From Rhododendron vialii (Eukaryota > Streptophyta > Magnoliopsida > Ericales > Ericaceae), in contig NC_080563.1 of the NCBI RefSeq assembly GCF_030253575.1, forward strand, positions 12,915,001-12,979,000: 64,000 nucleotides of DNA. Direction: 5' to 3'. Position numbers and translations under genes: made by a program. The notes beneath the pieces are model-generated. The model did not search any database and had not been told where the DNA came from. It saw only the letters and a program-made list of their open reading frames with translations. Below, in pieces: positions 24,913-37,689 of the stretch. Position 1 is the stretch's first letter. Every line of letters begins with the position of its first letter.

Positions 24913-25085
24913 AGAAATGCTACACTTACAACATTTTTCTACAACATGTTTACAACATGGTGACGTGGCCAGGGGACCCACTCACTTTACCCAGCCAAAA
25001 AAAAAACAGGACCGAAGAAAACGAAACAAAACTCCTACCATGTTGTAAACATGTTGTAGAAAAATGTTGTAAGTGTAGCATTTCT
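24913..25085. mobile_element. Short fold-back element (AGAAATGCTACACTTACAAC ends)
   Basis: Near-perfect inverted arms of about 47 bp, starting 'agaaatgctacacttacaac' and including 'aacatttttctacaacatg', separated by about 80 bp. No ORF. The GAAATGCTACA terminus resembles that of the element at 54023-54253. Confidence 0.85.
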
Positions 25086-25817
25086 GCAATTCGCGACTAG
25101 GTTGCAAACTTCCAGGTCAATTGCACCAAAGAAGTTCCGGGCGGAACTATGTATACCATGGGGTGGGATATAGCCCAGGCCAACTTTGAGAAAAATAAAA
25201 AAATTCTATGTAAAAATTAACTCAAATAATTTTAGCCCAACCCATTTTAGCCCAAGGTAGTTTACATTCCTAGTTCCGCCTCCAAATTAACTGGAGCAAG
25301 TACGAGTCATCGAATGATGAAAGTATCTATACAGTTAAGTAGTTAACTAAGCTGGAAGGCCCACATTTCCCTCTCCATCCTAAGTAAGAACATACGAAAA
25401 AACCAACATTGCACTTCATGAGCAACAGAAACTCTCGCTCTCTTTCTTTGTTGTTTTCAACAGAACTGAATCCAAATCACAAAGGTGATTTTATTGCGTC
25501 ATTATCGATTCCCTAATGCGAATTTACAGAGGAAATCAACCACCCGACCAACTGTTGTCTGAAGTAGTCGATTTGACTAAAGCCCATCACAGGAGAACAT
25601 ATCAATTAAGTTAACAACTTACAACATATCATCGAAACTAACTTCGGATCAGAGAACCGCAAAGATACGCCTGAAATCAGCAAGACCTAAACAGTCAAAT
25701 GTATACGGAGTAAGATTGCTTGCATTTTGGAAGCATGGACTCATTTTCCATCCTCATTTAGCCAAGCAAAGATGAGGGCTCCTGGCAAGTATGTTTCCTC
25801 CCAATCCATAAAGGATG

Positions 25818-28800
25818 TCAAACCCACCAGGGCTTCTCCGTTAAACCCTTGGAAAACACATACCTGAACTTTGAATCATAAGGTAACCACTCTACCACCT
25901 GAGATGCCTTTTTACTGGTTTTGCGATCGATACAGTTCTGTACTGACTCACGAAGCTTCTTATCAACATTTTCAGCAACCCAGGTGATAAGATCATCTGA
26001 GCTTATAGAGGCTTCCTTCGCAAATCTTTCGAGAACCTTCGGCAGAAACACTTTCTTTGACTTCTTAACAACAACGTTTGCTAGAAGAAACTCCCTTTTC
26101 GCTACTTCCAGTTCCTCTTGAACATTTGACGCTGTGTAGACTCTTAGCTACAAAAGTTCAACAAATGATAAAATTTATCAATTGTTTTAACATCACTGTT
26201 ATTAAGATCTGAAACCAATCTTATAAATAAAGGAGTTCCGAATTGTAAGCATGGCTAGTTAAAGTTGTTGGACTACATTTTGAATTCCATAGCGGAATCA
26301 GATTATCATCAAAGGTCTGACTTTGTGAAGGAAACAAGGTATATGCAAACCTAAGGTCGAGATGCTATACTAGCAAAAGCGTTCAGTATCTCAAAGGTGC
26401 CATGTTTTCACAGCAGTGGCGGAGCCACAGTGAGACCAGTGGGGCCCGTGCCCCCACTGCAATTTTGAATAATTTTAATTTTACCCCAAATTATAAAGGT
26501 TGTGACAATTTGTATCCAAAAAATTATACACATTTTTTCTCTTATAGCACTTACATCCCATATATCTTTGTCAAGTTTTCAAAAAGTTCTCTGTTACGTA
26601 TTTGTTTTTCATAAAGACTCGTTATCTATATGTATATTGTAGCAAATTTTATGTTTTAAGTTCATTTCTTTCATATTATGGTTGTTTTCTATGGTAAAAG
26701 AGAGAAAATTCTTTAAGACCACGTCTAATGGTGCCCCCACCAACCTAAATTTCTGGCTATGCCACTGTGACACAGGTTACGCATTGGGTCATTGGCAGTT
26801 ATCTTGTTATGTCACTAATCTTTTTAGAGATGGATACAAAGCGAACATTTGCATCTATATGTACTCTTTGATATCATATGCAAACTACATACTAGCAAGT
26901 TTGCTAAGGCTTAGGGGTCAATAGTCAGTCTTCTACATAGTCTTCAACTCTTCTGTATGGCATGACACCATATTTGAAAACTCTTAACACGATGCAAGGA
27001 GATGAAACAGATACATCAGATAGGTATGACAACCACTAAAAACCTGCCTATAAAATGTCCAATTCAGAGATCATTAATTTGAAACTGCAATTTAGATAGA
27101 TGAGATCTGAAGTTTTGACTAATGTGAATCAAGAACTAATAGGCAGACCAATGCTAAAATGCTCATACTAAACGATATTGGTCTGACCAGTTTAGTTAGA
27201 CATAATGCCAAATGTTTAGCTACAAGTTCATGTGAAAGGAGTTACCACAGGGTCAGAAAAAGCTCCAGTACAAAGAGCGAAGTAAACAAGGGATGGGGAA
27301 TTTCGAAGACCAAATTTTGAGCTGATGAGTTGTTTTTCTTCTCCAAATCTTTTCCTCATGGCAGTTGCCAGAATGATCTCAAACCACTGTATTTCACACA
27401 TAAAAAACAAGTTATTAAGGATAATCAAAATGAAATCATCCATTTCTTTTGCAAAATCAATAGACTTGGGTCACAGATTTACTTTTTTACAAGGTTCGTG
27501 GTGTCCAAATAGAAAGTAAAGTAAACATCATCCAGTTAAGAAGCTGAAAAAGGCCATTTACCAATAATCCAATGGTAAAAGTTTGGGGTGTCAATTCTTA
27601 ATTTGTGTTCATCTCCAAGATGGCCGGCCACCTTGTCAAATTAGGCTGACTGTTAGATCTACTATACCATGTTCACAGCTCCCAATATCCCTTCTTGCCC
27701 ACTTATTTTTTTTCTCCCATCTCCGCAATGAGATATCAGTTGACCTTTGAAGCTGGTGACTCCACTCCGAATCTCACCAAAGAACTATAAGCAAGAGTCT
27801 AGTAATACCAATTCTTCAGCAGAGGGTATGAAAAAAAATATGCTTTGACTGCATTGCTACACATGTGTTGAGTGTTGGCAACAAACGTTCTAAATTTTTA
27901 TCTCATACCCCCTTCCAAGTCATGGGAGAAAAGACACAGCTTAGGTACTACAACCATGACAGAATGGTAAGTCCATTCAGATAGATAAGCCGAAATGATG
28001 AATATGTTATAAGTCGTCCTCCATACACACAGGCCCACAGGCCATCATAAAATGCTAAGTGGGTCAGAACTCAGATAAAACAACCAATAAGTTGTCTGTC
28101 GCACCAACCGGTTAATTAAGGAAATTGTGTCAATTAGACCTATTTTTTATGATAATGAGTAACCAAAATCCAAGAACTGCCACCATATAGGTATCTGTTT
28201 ACAACGGAGAGCAAAGTAGTACCCGTCCAACTCGAGGTGCATGGAAGCAGAATATTGCCTGTTCTATGGCACTTGCGCTTACGATGTGGCCATTGATTTT
28301 GTAAGCAGCCTGCACTATACCAAAAGAAACACATAAAATTTTTGGAGACAAACATACACAGGGTAAGATGAATATACTGATTTCACTTGAAAGGAAACTG
28401 GAGATCATTGGACACCTCCCCAACATGGATTTGTATGGAACTTGAGGAAAAGAAGAAAAGAGAAGAGAAAGGAAGGGAAGTTTTTCCCTTGTTTGGTTTG
28501 AGAAGAAAAAGAGGAGAAATTTACAAAATATAGTATTGTGGACAAATAAATTTTCTTCACACTTCCCTCATAACTATTTTCTCTACTCTTCCCTCATCTT
28601 CTACAAGTTCCAAACAGGCCATAAATTTTTGTTTGATAAGTCCAAACAGGCCATAAATGTTGCCCACTTTGTGGCTTAGTAGGAAGGAACAAACGTTTGA
28701 GATGAAATTTAACGAAATTGAGAAGACTAAGAACGTTTGTGCTTTACTGATACACTAGATTTTGAATGAAGGAAGCAAGGTAATGAACACAGAAATTGAA

Positions 28801-31800
28801 TCAGTCTCTAGGCCTGCCCTCTCTAATGCCTTCCAGCTTTGATTTGGGGGCATGGTTCCAACGGTAAAACTCTCTGAGAGCATCGACTTTGGGAATATAA
28901 TGCCAAAAGGTAGGCCAGTCTTCTCTCCTCTCCCACCCAAACCCTCATCAACTGGGGATCACATGGTAAAGTTATTGTCGTTGTTGAGAAGAATACGAAC
29001 AGTTTTTTCCCCTTAGTTGGTTTGTTATTTAATCCACCAAAGAACCAGAGCATATTATTGAGATCAAAGAATGGAAGACCATAAATGATGAGGAGTCCTC
29101 CAAAGCATAAGTAATTTTACAGAGCAGACCAAATGCAACTGAAAGGAAGGAATTTCTGCACCCAAATTTAATCCAATTTGGTTGACTAGAGATATTCAAA
29201 CCTTGTTTCACCAAACCCACGGTCTTCGGAGCATTAGAGACAGTGACTGATGTATGGAGAATGAGAATAGGAAAAATGAAGAGCCAAACCAGAACTCTTT
29301 TAGTTTCCTCACATCCATTGAAGCAATCATTATCTCACCCATGGCCATAGTGTATAATATAGGTGTGTGCATAGTATACAAGACCAATCAGAGATAGGAA
29401 AACCAGTTGCATTAATGAGACCAGAAAAGAAACTATGCCATGAAGGATGAGGAGTCCAAAAAAGAAAGAAAAAGATAGAGGAAGAGTTTACCAAATGCAG
29501 CTGAAAGGAAGAGGAACTCCACACCAGAATCTATTTTGACTGGGTTGAGAAATCTTATCCAGAGCATATTCGTTAGAAACAGTGTATGATAGATGGGACA
29601 AAAAAGGGTCAATAAAAAGCCTAATCAGATCTTAACAAATTTCTTGTTGCTCGGTGCATCAGGGTTTTCTTCCAAGACGCGACAATATAAGATGGCCATT
29701 ATGTCACTAATGTCAGTATCTATTGAGGGAATTAAGTTCTAAACAGATACCAAAAGAAAAAGTGCACTACCTTTTGAAACAAGGCTAACCTCTTCAGAGA
29801 GCTGTGGGGTATACCATATGCTAAATATGCCTACGCAAGTCAGTGAAGAGAAATATATAAAGCAAATTATTAACCATATATATCCACCATATACCAACAT
29901 AAATAGAGAAAGCAAAATTACTACCCAGGTATCGATCTTACATGCATAACGAGAGAATTGTATGTGTTGATCCAAAATGCAATCTTGGCATCGGTTTCCA
30001 TCTGAGTCACACTAACTCTTTCCAGTTGTTCCACAAGAAACCTGATATAGGCACGGAAAAATAATTTAAATAATATGTGCATCGGAAGAGTGGTAGTATT
30101 CTAGTATACTCATAAATGTCTCTCTTTCAAGAACAGGAATCTACTATACTCATAAATGTCTCTCTTTCAAGAACAGAAAGGCAGGAAATTAAGGCTTAGA
30201 ACCATCTGGTGTGCTTGACTAAACCACCTCGGATTATAACGCCTTAATGTCAGCTATAATGCATCATCTTTGTCCCTCTGCTTTAGGTAAATCCATTGAC
30301 ATAACTAAACCACCTCAGATTATAACACCTTAATGTCAGCTATAATGCATCATCTTTATCCCTCCGCTCTATGTAAATCCATTAACATAATTGAAACCTC
30401 TCATGGGTCAAATCAGATATGGCAATTTCCGTTTGACCGAAAAAAAAGAATCAGATATGGCAAGAACACGAGAAACGATAATGTCCGAAAACCTTGTGCA
30501 ACCTAAGAATGTTCTTACTTGTTCCTGACCTGGAGGAGGTCGTTTAACGGTTTAAGAATGGACCAAACAGAGAATAAATAGTAAATGCTTAGATAATTTG
30601 CAACCTTGAATTGGAGACAAACAGATTTCTCAGCATAAATGCAAGGGGAAAAAGGGAGATTGTGCATCTTAAGTTCCTACAAATAGGGGATAGAAAATCA
30701 AAAAACTTTTGTCTTCTTTGTCGGGAGTTAGAAACCCACCGGTAGTTGTTGATGGCGTAAGATGCACGAGAGAAGTGGTTCTTGTCGGTTGATATAGAAG
30801 ATATTTCAATCACAGATTTGCAAGACTTGTCCCTCTCCTCACTGACAACTCGTCGAGGGAGAACAACGTTTGTGGATGACCTTGAGAGTAAAGGTGACCG
30901 GTTTTGGTCTATATTCGAAGAAGCTGAATTACGAAGCCAGCAGTAGACGGCAGCCATACACCTGACCATTTCCTCAGACAATTTAGTTGGGCACTGGTAG
31001 AGATGATCTTTCAGAGTTCGCAGTGTAGATGTTTTCTCCATAGCTGGTAGAATTTCTTGGACCTATAATAGATGATTGGGATTAGGAAGAATAAAGAAAT
31101 TGCACCATGTTAGTGACTTAGAAGAACCATCTTCTGAAGATTGCTAAAGAATAATGAAGAGGAGTTGCAACAACTGTTCAGCATCCAAACCATGCAAGTG
31201 TAGTGAAATAATTATTGAAGGTAAAGAGTAAAGAACAATGATAGGAACAATGCTCTAGATAATACCATAATTATGGAAAGGATGCAAAAGGTTTTATTTT
31301 GAATAGAAGAGTGTATTTAGTTAAAGTCCCATCAGTACAATCCTAGAGCCAACTAGAGGAATATTTCCGGCTAAATGTGAGGCCTTTGCTTTGGTATCAC
31401 ACTCGCTTCAAGTGCTTTTTGCTGCATCATCTCACAACAAAGCGGAGAATTTTCATTTCGTTCTACTTGAAGATAACATGTAGGGTATGACAATAAAGAA
31501 ACAAATAGAATGGAAATATGAAATGATGAATAAGCAGAAGATAGATATCTTTCCATTGTTAAACGCATTTTCCACAACCAAGCAACGTTGCTGAATTATG
31601 GTAGATAACTCGAGTTTTTCTTTTTAAGTACGAAAACTCACTAGTGTGACGTACAATGCGTCAATGTGATAGTCCTACGACTGGTTTAAGGTTACAGTCA
31701 ACAATGGTTCAATCAAATTCTAATGATAAATCAAAGGACTTCTCTAGAGATCGCAGGGGAAGACAGATCTATAGAATCCACTCTTTCAGGACTGCAGAAA

Positions 31801-34556
31801 CAATTGAATACGAAACCCATAGGAAATGAAGATAACAACGATATATTTTGGAAAGAAAAGTGTGATGAGTTGTCGAAGAGAGGAGACACAAGAAGGGAAG
31901 GCCGATATAAGAAGACTTTGGCACTTATCCTTCTTCAAAAATCAGACGTCAATCACCACACTGGCATGCCAAATTATATCTATGGGTATTTTATAACCAA
32001 GATTGTAACTCAATTGATCCAAAAAAAGAATCAAATGTTATACACTAATTTAGAAGAAGATGAAGAACCTCTTCTCCTGATGATGATGTATATTAATTAA
32101 GAAACATCATACCTTACAGTGGTTTGACCGAGTCTTCCCAATGTGGTGGTTGTCCTTGCCACTAAGCAATGAAGCACGTCTTGTCTTAGACTGCAACGGT
32201 AAGGTTCTTTTCCCTGAGTCATTTATACAAACCAGAGCATGGAATGGTCCAAGAGGGAACTTCTTTGACGAACAAAAAGCACTTGAAATTATAGTTGGGT
32301 GTTTCCTTGATTCATTCTTTGTGTGGGCTGGTGAAGCCATGACAGAGCTCTGCTCCGAAGGAGGCCGACTAACACATTGTTCAAATATGCTTCTATAAAG
32401 AGAGAGAACATGCTGCTCGCGATTTACAACCTCTTCCTCCAGAAGCTCGATCTCCGCTATTAATTCTTTGGTCTGAAAAGGACAAGAATCTGAGGTTACT
32501 TTACACTAAACTCACCACATTGGTAGCCCAGAAAGAACAATTAGGACAACACAAAATTCTTTAAGCCTATGTTAACAAAATCAAGAAGAAGAAGAACTCA
32601 AGCAAAGCTTTTGAAAGATAATTGGAGTATGTTACTGCAAAAGTAATTTTCGGTTATATCCTATAGGGAAAGAATCCATATGAAAGGTTCAGAGGATGAA
32701 TAACGGTACAAGAACAGGAAAATCATACAATCCTTGTATTAGAAATCAGTAGTATATAACAGCTTCTTCAATTTTTCAGTCGGAAGTGGTATATAACTTC
32801 TCATTGTGCTTTCCAATGCTCTGGACTATGAATGAAGGAAGCATGGTAATGTGCACATAAATTGATTTGGGTCTCTAGGTCTGCCCTCTCTATGACTTTT
32901 GGCTTTGATTTGGGGGCATGGTTCCACAGCAAAACGTTCCTTTTGCTCCTCGGTTCTTGGAGGTATACGGGAGGCCATTGTTTCAGCGGTATTCTGAAAG
33001 CAGCCACTTTGTGCATATATTGCCAAAGGTTAGGTCTGTCTCCAATCCTCCCCTGCCCATTCCCTCATTGATTGGGGACTAGATGGGTTCTGTTATTGTT
33101 GTTGTTGTCGTGGTATATAGCTTCCTTTTTTTTCGGTCGACAGTGGTATATAGCTTGCTTTACATTCTTTCTGCTTTCTTTTCTTTTGAAGAGTAGTGAC
33201 GATTGAGGGAGTAGTTTCCACTGGATGATTCACAGAATACATAATGGTGTCCACTTATTCCATGGTCAGGGAATTCACAAGACTCGACATTGCTGAATGT
33301 TTCGTAACGTGACGAAAGTGATCCTAATTTCTGCAACACATCATCCAGGTGCAAATCCAAATTTCCATATTTATTGCAATGACATTGGTTTAAACAATAT
33401 TAAACTTTTCAAATGGCAGAATAGTTGCTCTGCATCCTATTTTGCAAAAGGTTTCAAATTTTGAGTCTCTAACTCAAGTTACCTGGGAGGAAAAATGCCT
33501 GTGTCCAGGCGATAAAGTACTAGAAGCACGACCCATTGCCCTCTCAAGCATCATCCGCATACATTTCTCTTGCTGTAAACGTAGTTGCAGCTTCTCAATC
33601 TGAAAAACCAGTCCATGACTTTTTAAACGAAACTGAACACACAAATTGCGGAAACAGGAGTTTGACATGCATGATGCAGATTAGTGCCAGAAGTGAAGCT
33701 TAGTCTATGACCTGCACAAACAAGTTTGGTATTCTGTAATGGCGAACAAGAGCATTCAAGAATACCCTGTCAACATGCCACTCTTATGACGAGCAACATT
33801 CATGTATGAGATAATCAATACATGCTAGAGTTTGTAATATCTTTATCTCCAAAGCATGTTAGAGCACATGTATAGTATCCTTTCATCGCATATGTACCAA
33901 GATGTGACATTTTTTCTGAGGAAATTCACATTTTGGGGATATTATGGAATAGAAGAAATGTTTAGAAGATCTAAAACTGCAGTATATTTGCTGGCAAAAA
34001 CATAATTTAGGCAGTCACTCTATGTGTTTACTTCTGCTATCAGATACAAAGCCATTAAACCCAATCTCTGAGCATTCACTTCTTTTCAATGAATAGGGCG
34101 ACCAAAGAGGAAAGGATATGACACAAGTTCGTTACAGTTGCATCTGGATTTTATAAAGGGAGATATCCCAAGCTTACATCTTTTTCCAAAGAGGCTCGAT
34201 GGCTTGATTCAGTATCAGTATTAGTGCTGATGGAATACTCATGAAGGGGGCTTCGCTCTCTGCAAGTCCTTTCTGAACGTGGCAATAAATGTGGCAATTC
34301 CTGCTAAATGCAAGGTAGTTAGAACAAATGGGTCAATTCATCCTACGTAGTTCACCTGCATTACTTCAATGCACACAAGGGTAAAGAATGTTGGTGGATT
34401 GAAAACTGAGCATTGGCTTGCATAAGATAAGTAAGAAGAATCTATGACTAACAAATGATGAGTGAGATTCAAGGTACTACATGTGATTCATTGTAGCCAC
34501 ACTGGATTGACCGTGAAACTCCACCGCTTGATTTATCCAAGTTCCTATCAGTTGCA
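25818..34556 (-). CDS. DUF547 protein with N-terminal MIP1-type leucine zipper (first exon not resolved)
   Basis: Ten resolved exons: 34556-34481, 34300-34178, 33599-33483, 32472-32113, 31062-30740, 30041-29942, 29830-29771, 28309-28223, 27386-27246, 26147-25818. All have AG/GT borders and compatible phases and encode 571 residues plus stop. The N-terminal part is a Ser-rich segment and coiled coil (LEKDIEKLQLRLQQEK; AEIELLEEEVVNREQHV), matching the ternary complex factor MIP1 zipper domain. KHPTIISSAFCSSKKFPLGP and TLKDHLYQCPTKLSEEMVRC are conserved linkers. DUF547 follows: KIAFWINTYNSLVMHAYLAYGIP, INGHIVSASAIEQAIF, LVYFALCTGAFSDPVLRVYTA, and the C-terminal KPWWV. The family is plant-wide; its biochemical role is not established. 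The first listed exon begins in mid-codon, so the true start lies upstream (candidate at 36161-36420). Introns carry many repeats. Confidence 0.9.
26414..26767. mobile_element. hAT-type MITE (CAGTGGCGGAGCCA ends)
   Basis: Termini CAGTGGCGGAGCCA and TGGCTATGCCACTG are inverted with two mismatches. Flanks TTTCACAG (26406-26413) and TGACACAG (26768-26775) agree at 6 of 8 positions, as an aged hAT target duplication would. The subterminal GTGCCCCCAC motif occurs at both ends. It lies in the last intron of the DUF547 gene. Confidence 0.75.
28757..29010. repeat. Dispersed repeat, copy 1 (shared with 32823-33085)
   Basis: It starts near 'tgaatgaaggaagcaaggta' and contains 'gatttgggggcatggttcc', then a 'ttgccaaaaggt'-type block and 'tcatcaactggggat'. 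The same order of blocks recurs at 32823-33085 in the same orientation. Both copies lie in introns of the DUF547 gene. Perhaps a retroposon fragment in reverse orientation; class unknown. Confidence 0.7.
29088..29200. repeat. Short direct repeat, copy 1 (copy 2 at about 29443-29556)
   Basis: The blocks 'gatgaggagtcc', 'caaatgcaactgaaaggaag' and 'ttgactagagat' occur here. The second copy carries 'gatgaggagtcc', 'caaatgcagctgaaaggaag' and 'ttgactgggttgag' about 350 bp downstream. An old local duplication within one intron. Confidence 0.6.
30101..30391. repeat. Two adjacent tandem duplications (40 bp and 86 bp units)
   Basis: A 40 bp unit ('cataaatgtctctctttcaa') occurs at 30101 and 30141. An 86 bp unit beginning 'ctaaaccacctc' occurs at 30219 and 30305 with a few substitutions. 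Both lie in the intron before the exon encoding FLVEQLERVS. Confidence 0.85.
32823..33085. repeat. Dispersed repeat, copy 2
   Basis: Second copy of the repeat at 28757-29010, slightly longer, with 'ggaggtatacgggaggccat' inserted relative to copy 1. Same orientation, in the intron upstream of the exon starting TKELIAEIEL. Confidence 0.7.
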
Positions 34557-34979
34557 CTGGAAAAGCAAAGACCGTTACGTTAGCAAGATTGGGAAAATAA
34601 ATACATGATAGCTTGGTATCAATGCAATGTGTAGGAAAACTAAAATGGATACATTAAGACTGCCAAACGTCTGAAAACAGACCAACTCCGATCCAAAAAC
34701 CATTTGCGTTAGAAGTGTCAATGCTGAAACAGTCTATGAAGAACCAATGGCCCCATCAACCATTTAAACCCATGATCCCGCCTTCTTATTTAACTCCCTT
34801 CTGTTCACTTATCCAAGTTCCTATGTTTTCCGCGCACACTAATTTGGTAAACAGATGACAGATTCCAATTTCAAGTACGACAAATTCAAATACAATTTGC
34901 CAATGAAAAGAACGCCTTCTGGCATAAAGTTTCATAATCTTATAGGAAGCTGCTTTGGCTTCAATTGGGCCCAATTAGG

Positions 34980-35070
34980 CCCCCTAGTGGACGGTAGGAT
35001 TAGTCACCGTGGATTAGTCAAGGTGCGCGTGACCTGGCCATACACAATTAGTTATCAAAAAATTCATACA
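34980..35070 (+). repeat. Single diverged unit related to the array at 35457-35720
   Basis: 'ctagtggacggtaggattag' is followed by 'gtcaaggtgcgcgtgacctg' and 'agttatcaaaaaattc'. This resembles the 3' region of a tRNA-derived plant SINE, but no A/B boxes are visible here. Confidence 0.5.
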
Positions 35071-35456
35071 AGGAAAAAAGAAATTCGGTGGGCAAGTTTC
35101 CACACTCTTTTCTCTCTAAGAATCTATGCATTTTTGTTCTTCTTGGTAAATATTCATTTCAAATCAAGACAAACTACATAATCTCCAAGGCATGCCTCAA
35201 AACCAGAGCCAAAGAGAACAACACCACATCTCTAGCCAAAGACAACACTACCATTAGTCCCCCAAAACAACAGACATTGGCTCACCAACTATTTCTAAAA
35301 GACACCAAATGAAACACACCACTTTGCGCAAATCAGCTTTTGTGATAAAAACTTTCCAAGCCTGGCCAAGAGCAAAGCTTTGCTCTAAGCCCCTTTAAAC
35401 CAACACAAAGTAGATTGTACATGTAGACACAAACATGTACGTAAACATATAAGAAG

Positions 35457-35720
35457 CTAGTGGACGGTGCGATTGGTCTTCCGGATTAGTCGAGGTCCGC
35501 GTAACTTGCCGGACAAATGAGTTATCACCAAAAGCACACATAAGAAAATAGTGGACGGTGGGATTGGTCTCCAAGATCGAGCTCCGCATAACTGGCTGGA
35601 CAAATGAGTTATCAACAAAGCACACACAAGAAGCTAGTGGACGGTGGGATTGGTCTCCAAAGTTAGTCGACCTCCGCCTAACTGGCCGTACTGAGTCATC
35701 AACAAAAGCGCACATGAGAA
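35457..35720 (+). repeat. Three-copy tandem array of a SINE-like 86-91 bp unit
   Basis: Units start at about 35457, 35548 and 35634 with 'agtggacggtg' and end 'gagttatcaacaaaagcacaca'-like. Each carries 'gtccgcgtaacttgccggac' variants. The units diverge by roughly a tenth. Located upstream of the DUF547 exons. Confidence 0.75.
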
Positions 35721-36160
35721 GCTTTTAAAAACCAAAAAAGGTGCACCTTTTAGAGCGCCTGTGTTTGGAATGGACATGTGAGACTGCCTTAGAATTTCCA
35801 TGCTCACTCCCACCAGCTGCCTCTCCGCCTACATCTAAACTGAGACCATCCATCAATTTTTTTTTCCTTTCTTCAAACTACGGGAAAGATTTCTCACACT
35901 CTTCTACACATTACTCATAAAAATAAAAAACAAAACATCACAAGTGAACAGAATGCGATATGAAGGACAAAGGGCGGAAACCAAATGAAGACATTGGGAG
36001 ACGGGTATCAGAGGGAATGCACGAATTCGACTGTTCCTTATTAATGGGTTTCGTGCTGAATTCAGCAAATTATTACTAGAAAAACTTAACGTTGTTGAAG
36101 AATCTTGAATGGAGAAGGTGGCCGTAGAGAATTTGGAAGTTGAGATATTAAACACTGCAC

Positions 36161-36420
36161 TTGCCTCGAAAAAATGGGGACCAGGTGAGCTGCCACTGCC
36201 CAGAGGAATTGAATTCGATCAGCTTTGTGTCGTTGAGGGCATTCAATGAGGCGAAGTTACTGGAGATTCTCTCTTTCTTCTCTCTCTCAAACCAGAAAAC
36301 AGAAAAGAGGAGACCCTGCAGAAGAGGAAGACTTTGAACACTTCGTAGCGGAATCATTGGATTCGGATCCATCTTAATACTGTGTGACGTGGCAGCATCT
36401 AAGCCTTTGAAGTGGTTCAC
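36161..36420 (-). CDS. Candidate first coding exon of the DUF547 gene
   Basis: An ATG-initiated frame (MNHFKGLDAATSHSIKMDPN...) ends at a possible donor AA|GTGCAG whose phase (2 nt) fits the acceptor at 34557. The alternative start MDPNP lies at 36372. The donor is weak and the protein composition is not convincing; the segment could equally be 5' UTR. Only phase compatibility and position support it. Confidence 0.25.
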
Positions 36421-36919
36421 AATTTGCTGCCTTTAGGGCATCCCATTTTTTAACAATCTTCAAAAACAAAGGGGATGAGTGCAGTTTTGTTCATCATTTT
36501 AACCTATCTTATTTGTTAAAATGGTGTAGGTCCAAACTCTGCAATACATTTTTTTGATAAATATGACATCATTTTGTAGCGAAATCCACAACATTTTCAA
36601 TCAATAGGTGTTTACACCATTTATTAACACTAATTTAGATGATGATAAGTGTCATGATTAATTGTTAATTTGGTTTTATTTTGAGATGTAGCGGGTTAGC
36701 CTCCTTTCAAAGGCAGTTATGGATGAGATTAATTAATTGGACTAGATTAACTAGTCGGGTGCACAAAACTGTTTTTTACACGTGGAGGTCGACTATGAAA
36801 TACATTTTGATTACAACAAGATGCAGTTGAGTTAACTGCCCAATCCGGAATTTGAGGAGGGGAACTGCCTAAATTTAAATCAAAGGAAGGAATTGCTCAA
36901 ATTCAAGATGAGAAGATGG

Positions 36920-37340
36920 CCTATAAATAGAGGACTGGGAGACTGTGTTGTACAACTTCGTGCTGCGCAGCTTACGGCGAGACTTTTTCGGCATTGGCCT
37001 GACGATTGGAGACATTCACTGCGTAGAGCTCATCGAGTTCTACATGTGCACCAAAAATCAGCTCAATCAAATATCTTTAAGTGCCTTATTGAAACATATA
37101 CAACTTGAAAAAAATGAATCCTAATGGATACAAAACACTGGATCAAAACCACTAAATTCATTTTTTTTCAAGTTATATATATTCCGATGAGACACTTAAC
37201 GATATTTTATCGAGCTAATTTTTGGTGCACATGTAGAACTTGACGAGCTCTACGAGGTGAAAGTCTCGGATCATCGGACCGATGCCGGAAAAGCCACGCC
37301 GGAGGCTGCACAGCACAGTCCCCCAAGTCCATAAATAGAA
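36920..37340. mobile_element. Inverted-repeat element or LTR remnant with two TATAAATAG-like arms
   Basis: The left arm 'cctataaatagaggactggg' ... 'gactgtgttgtacaac' pairs with the right arm ending 'gcacagtcccccaagtccat' and 'aaatagaag'; the centre ('acatgtgcaccaaaaatcag' versus 'ttttggtgcacatgtag') also pairs. Downstream (37340-37650), 'gaagattaataaagttc' and a T-rich tract look like an LTR polyadenylation region. I cannot decide between a MITE inserted in an LTR and a single fold-back element. Confidence 0.45.
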
Positions 37341-37689
37341 GAATTGAAGAAGTATACAAGGACACCCAATCGCCCAACGGCTTATCTTTTTATCTTTTCT
37401 AAGAGTAGTTATAATTTGTAATCGTTCATTCGACTGCCTTAATCGATTGTACTTCTACTTTGAAGATTAATAAAGTTCATTTATTATTATTCTTCCATAC
37501 TTCATCCACGTCATTCAGTTTGCTGCCAAAGAAGTCCTGAAAACGGCAAGGAACCAAACTCCACATTTCCATATCCACATTCAAGCATTCGATTCAATCA
37601 TCTCCGTTGATTTCAATTAATCGAGAAATTTGGTAAACAATAGGAAGAAGAGTAATGTTTTTGAAAGGAGTACTACTCAAGAATCTTCT

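Noticed and set aside
31723..32100. 125-codon plus-strand frame in the DUF547 gene
   Set aside because: It lies in an intron of the opposite-strand gene, has no family resemblance and no splice or promoter context.
33190..33350. Possible extra exon of the DUF547 gene (KLGSLSSRYETFSNVESCEF...)
   Set aside because: It follows an acceptor-like TTGCAG, but the flanking exons already join in phase with the conserved HRHFSSQ-TKELIAE sequence; no clear donor. Perhaps a rare alternative exon, not supported.
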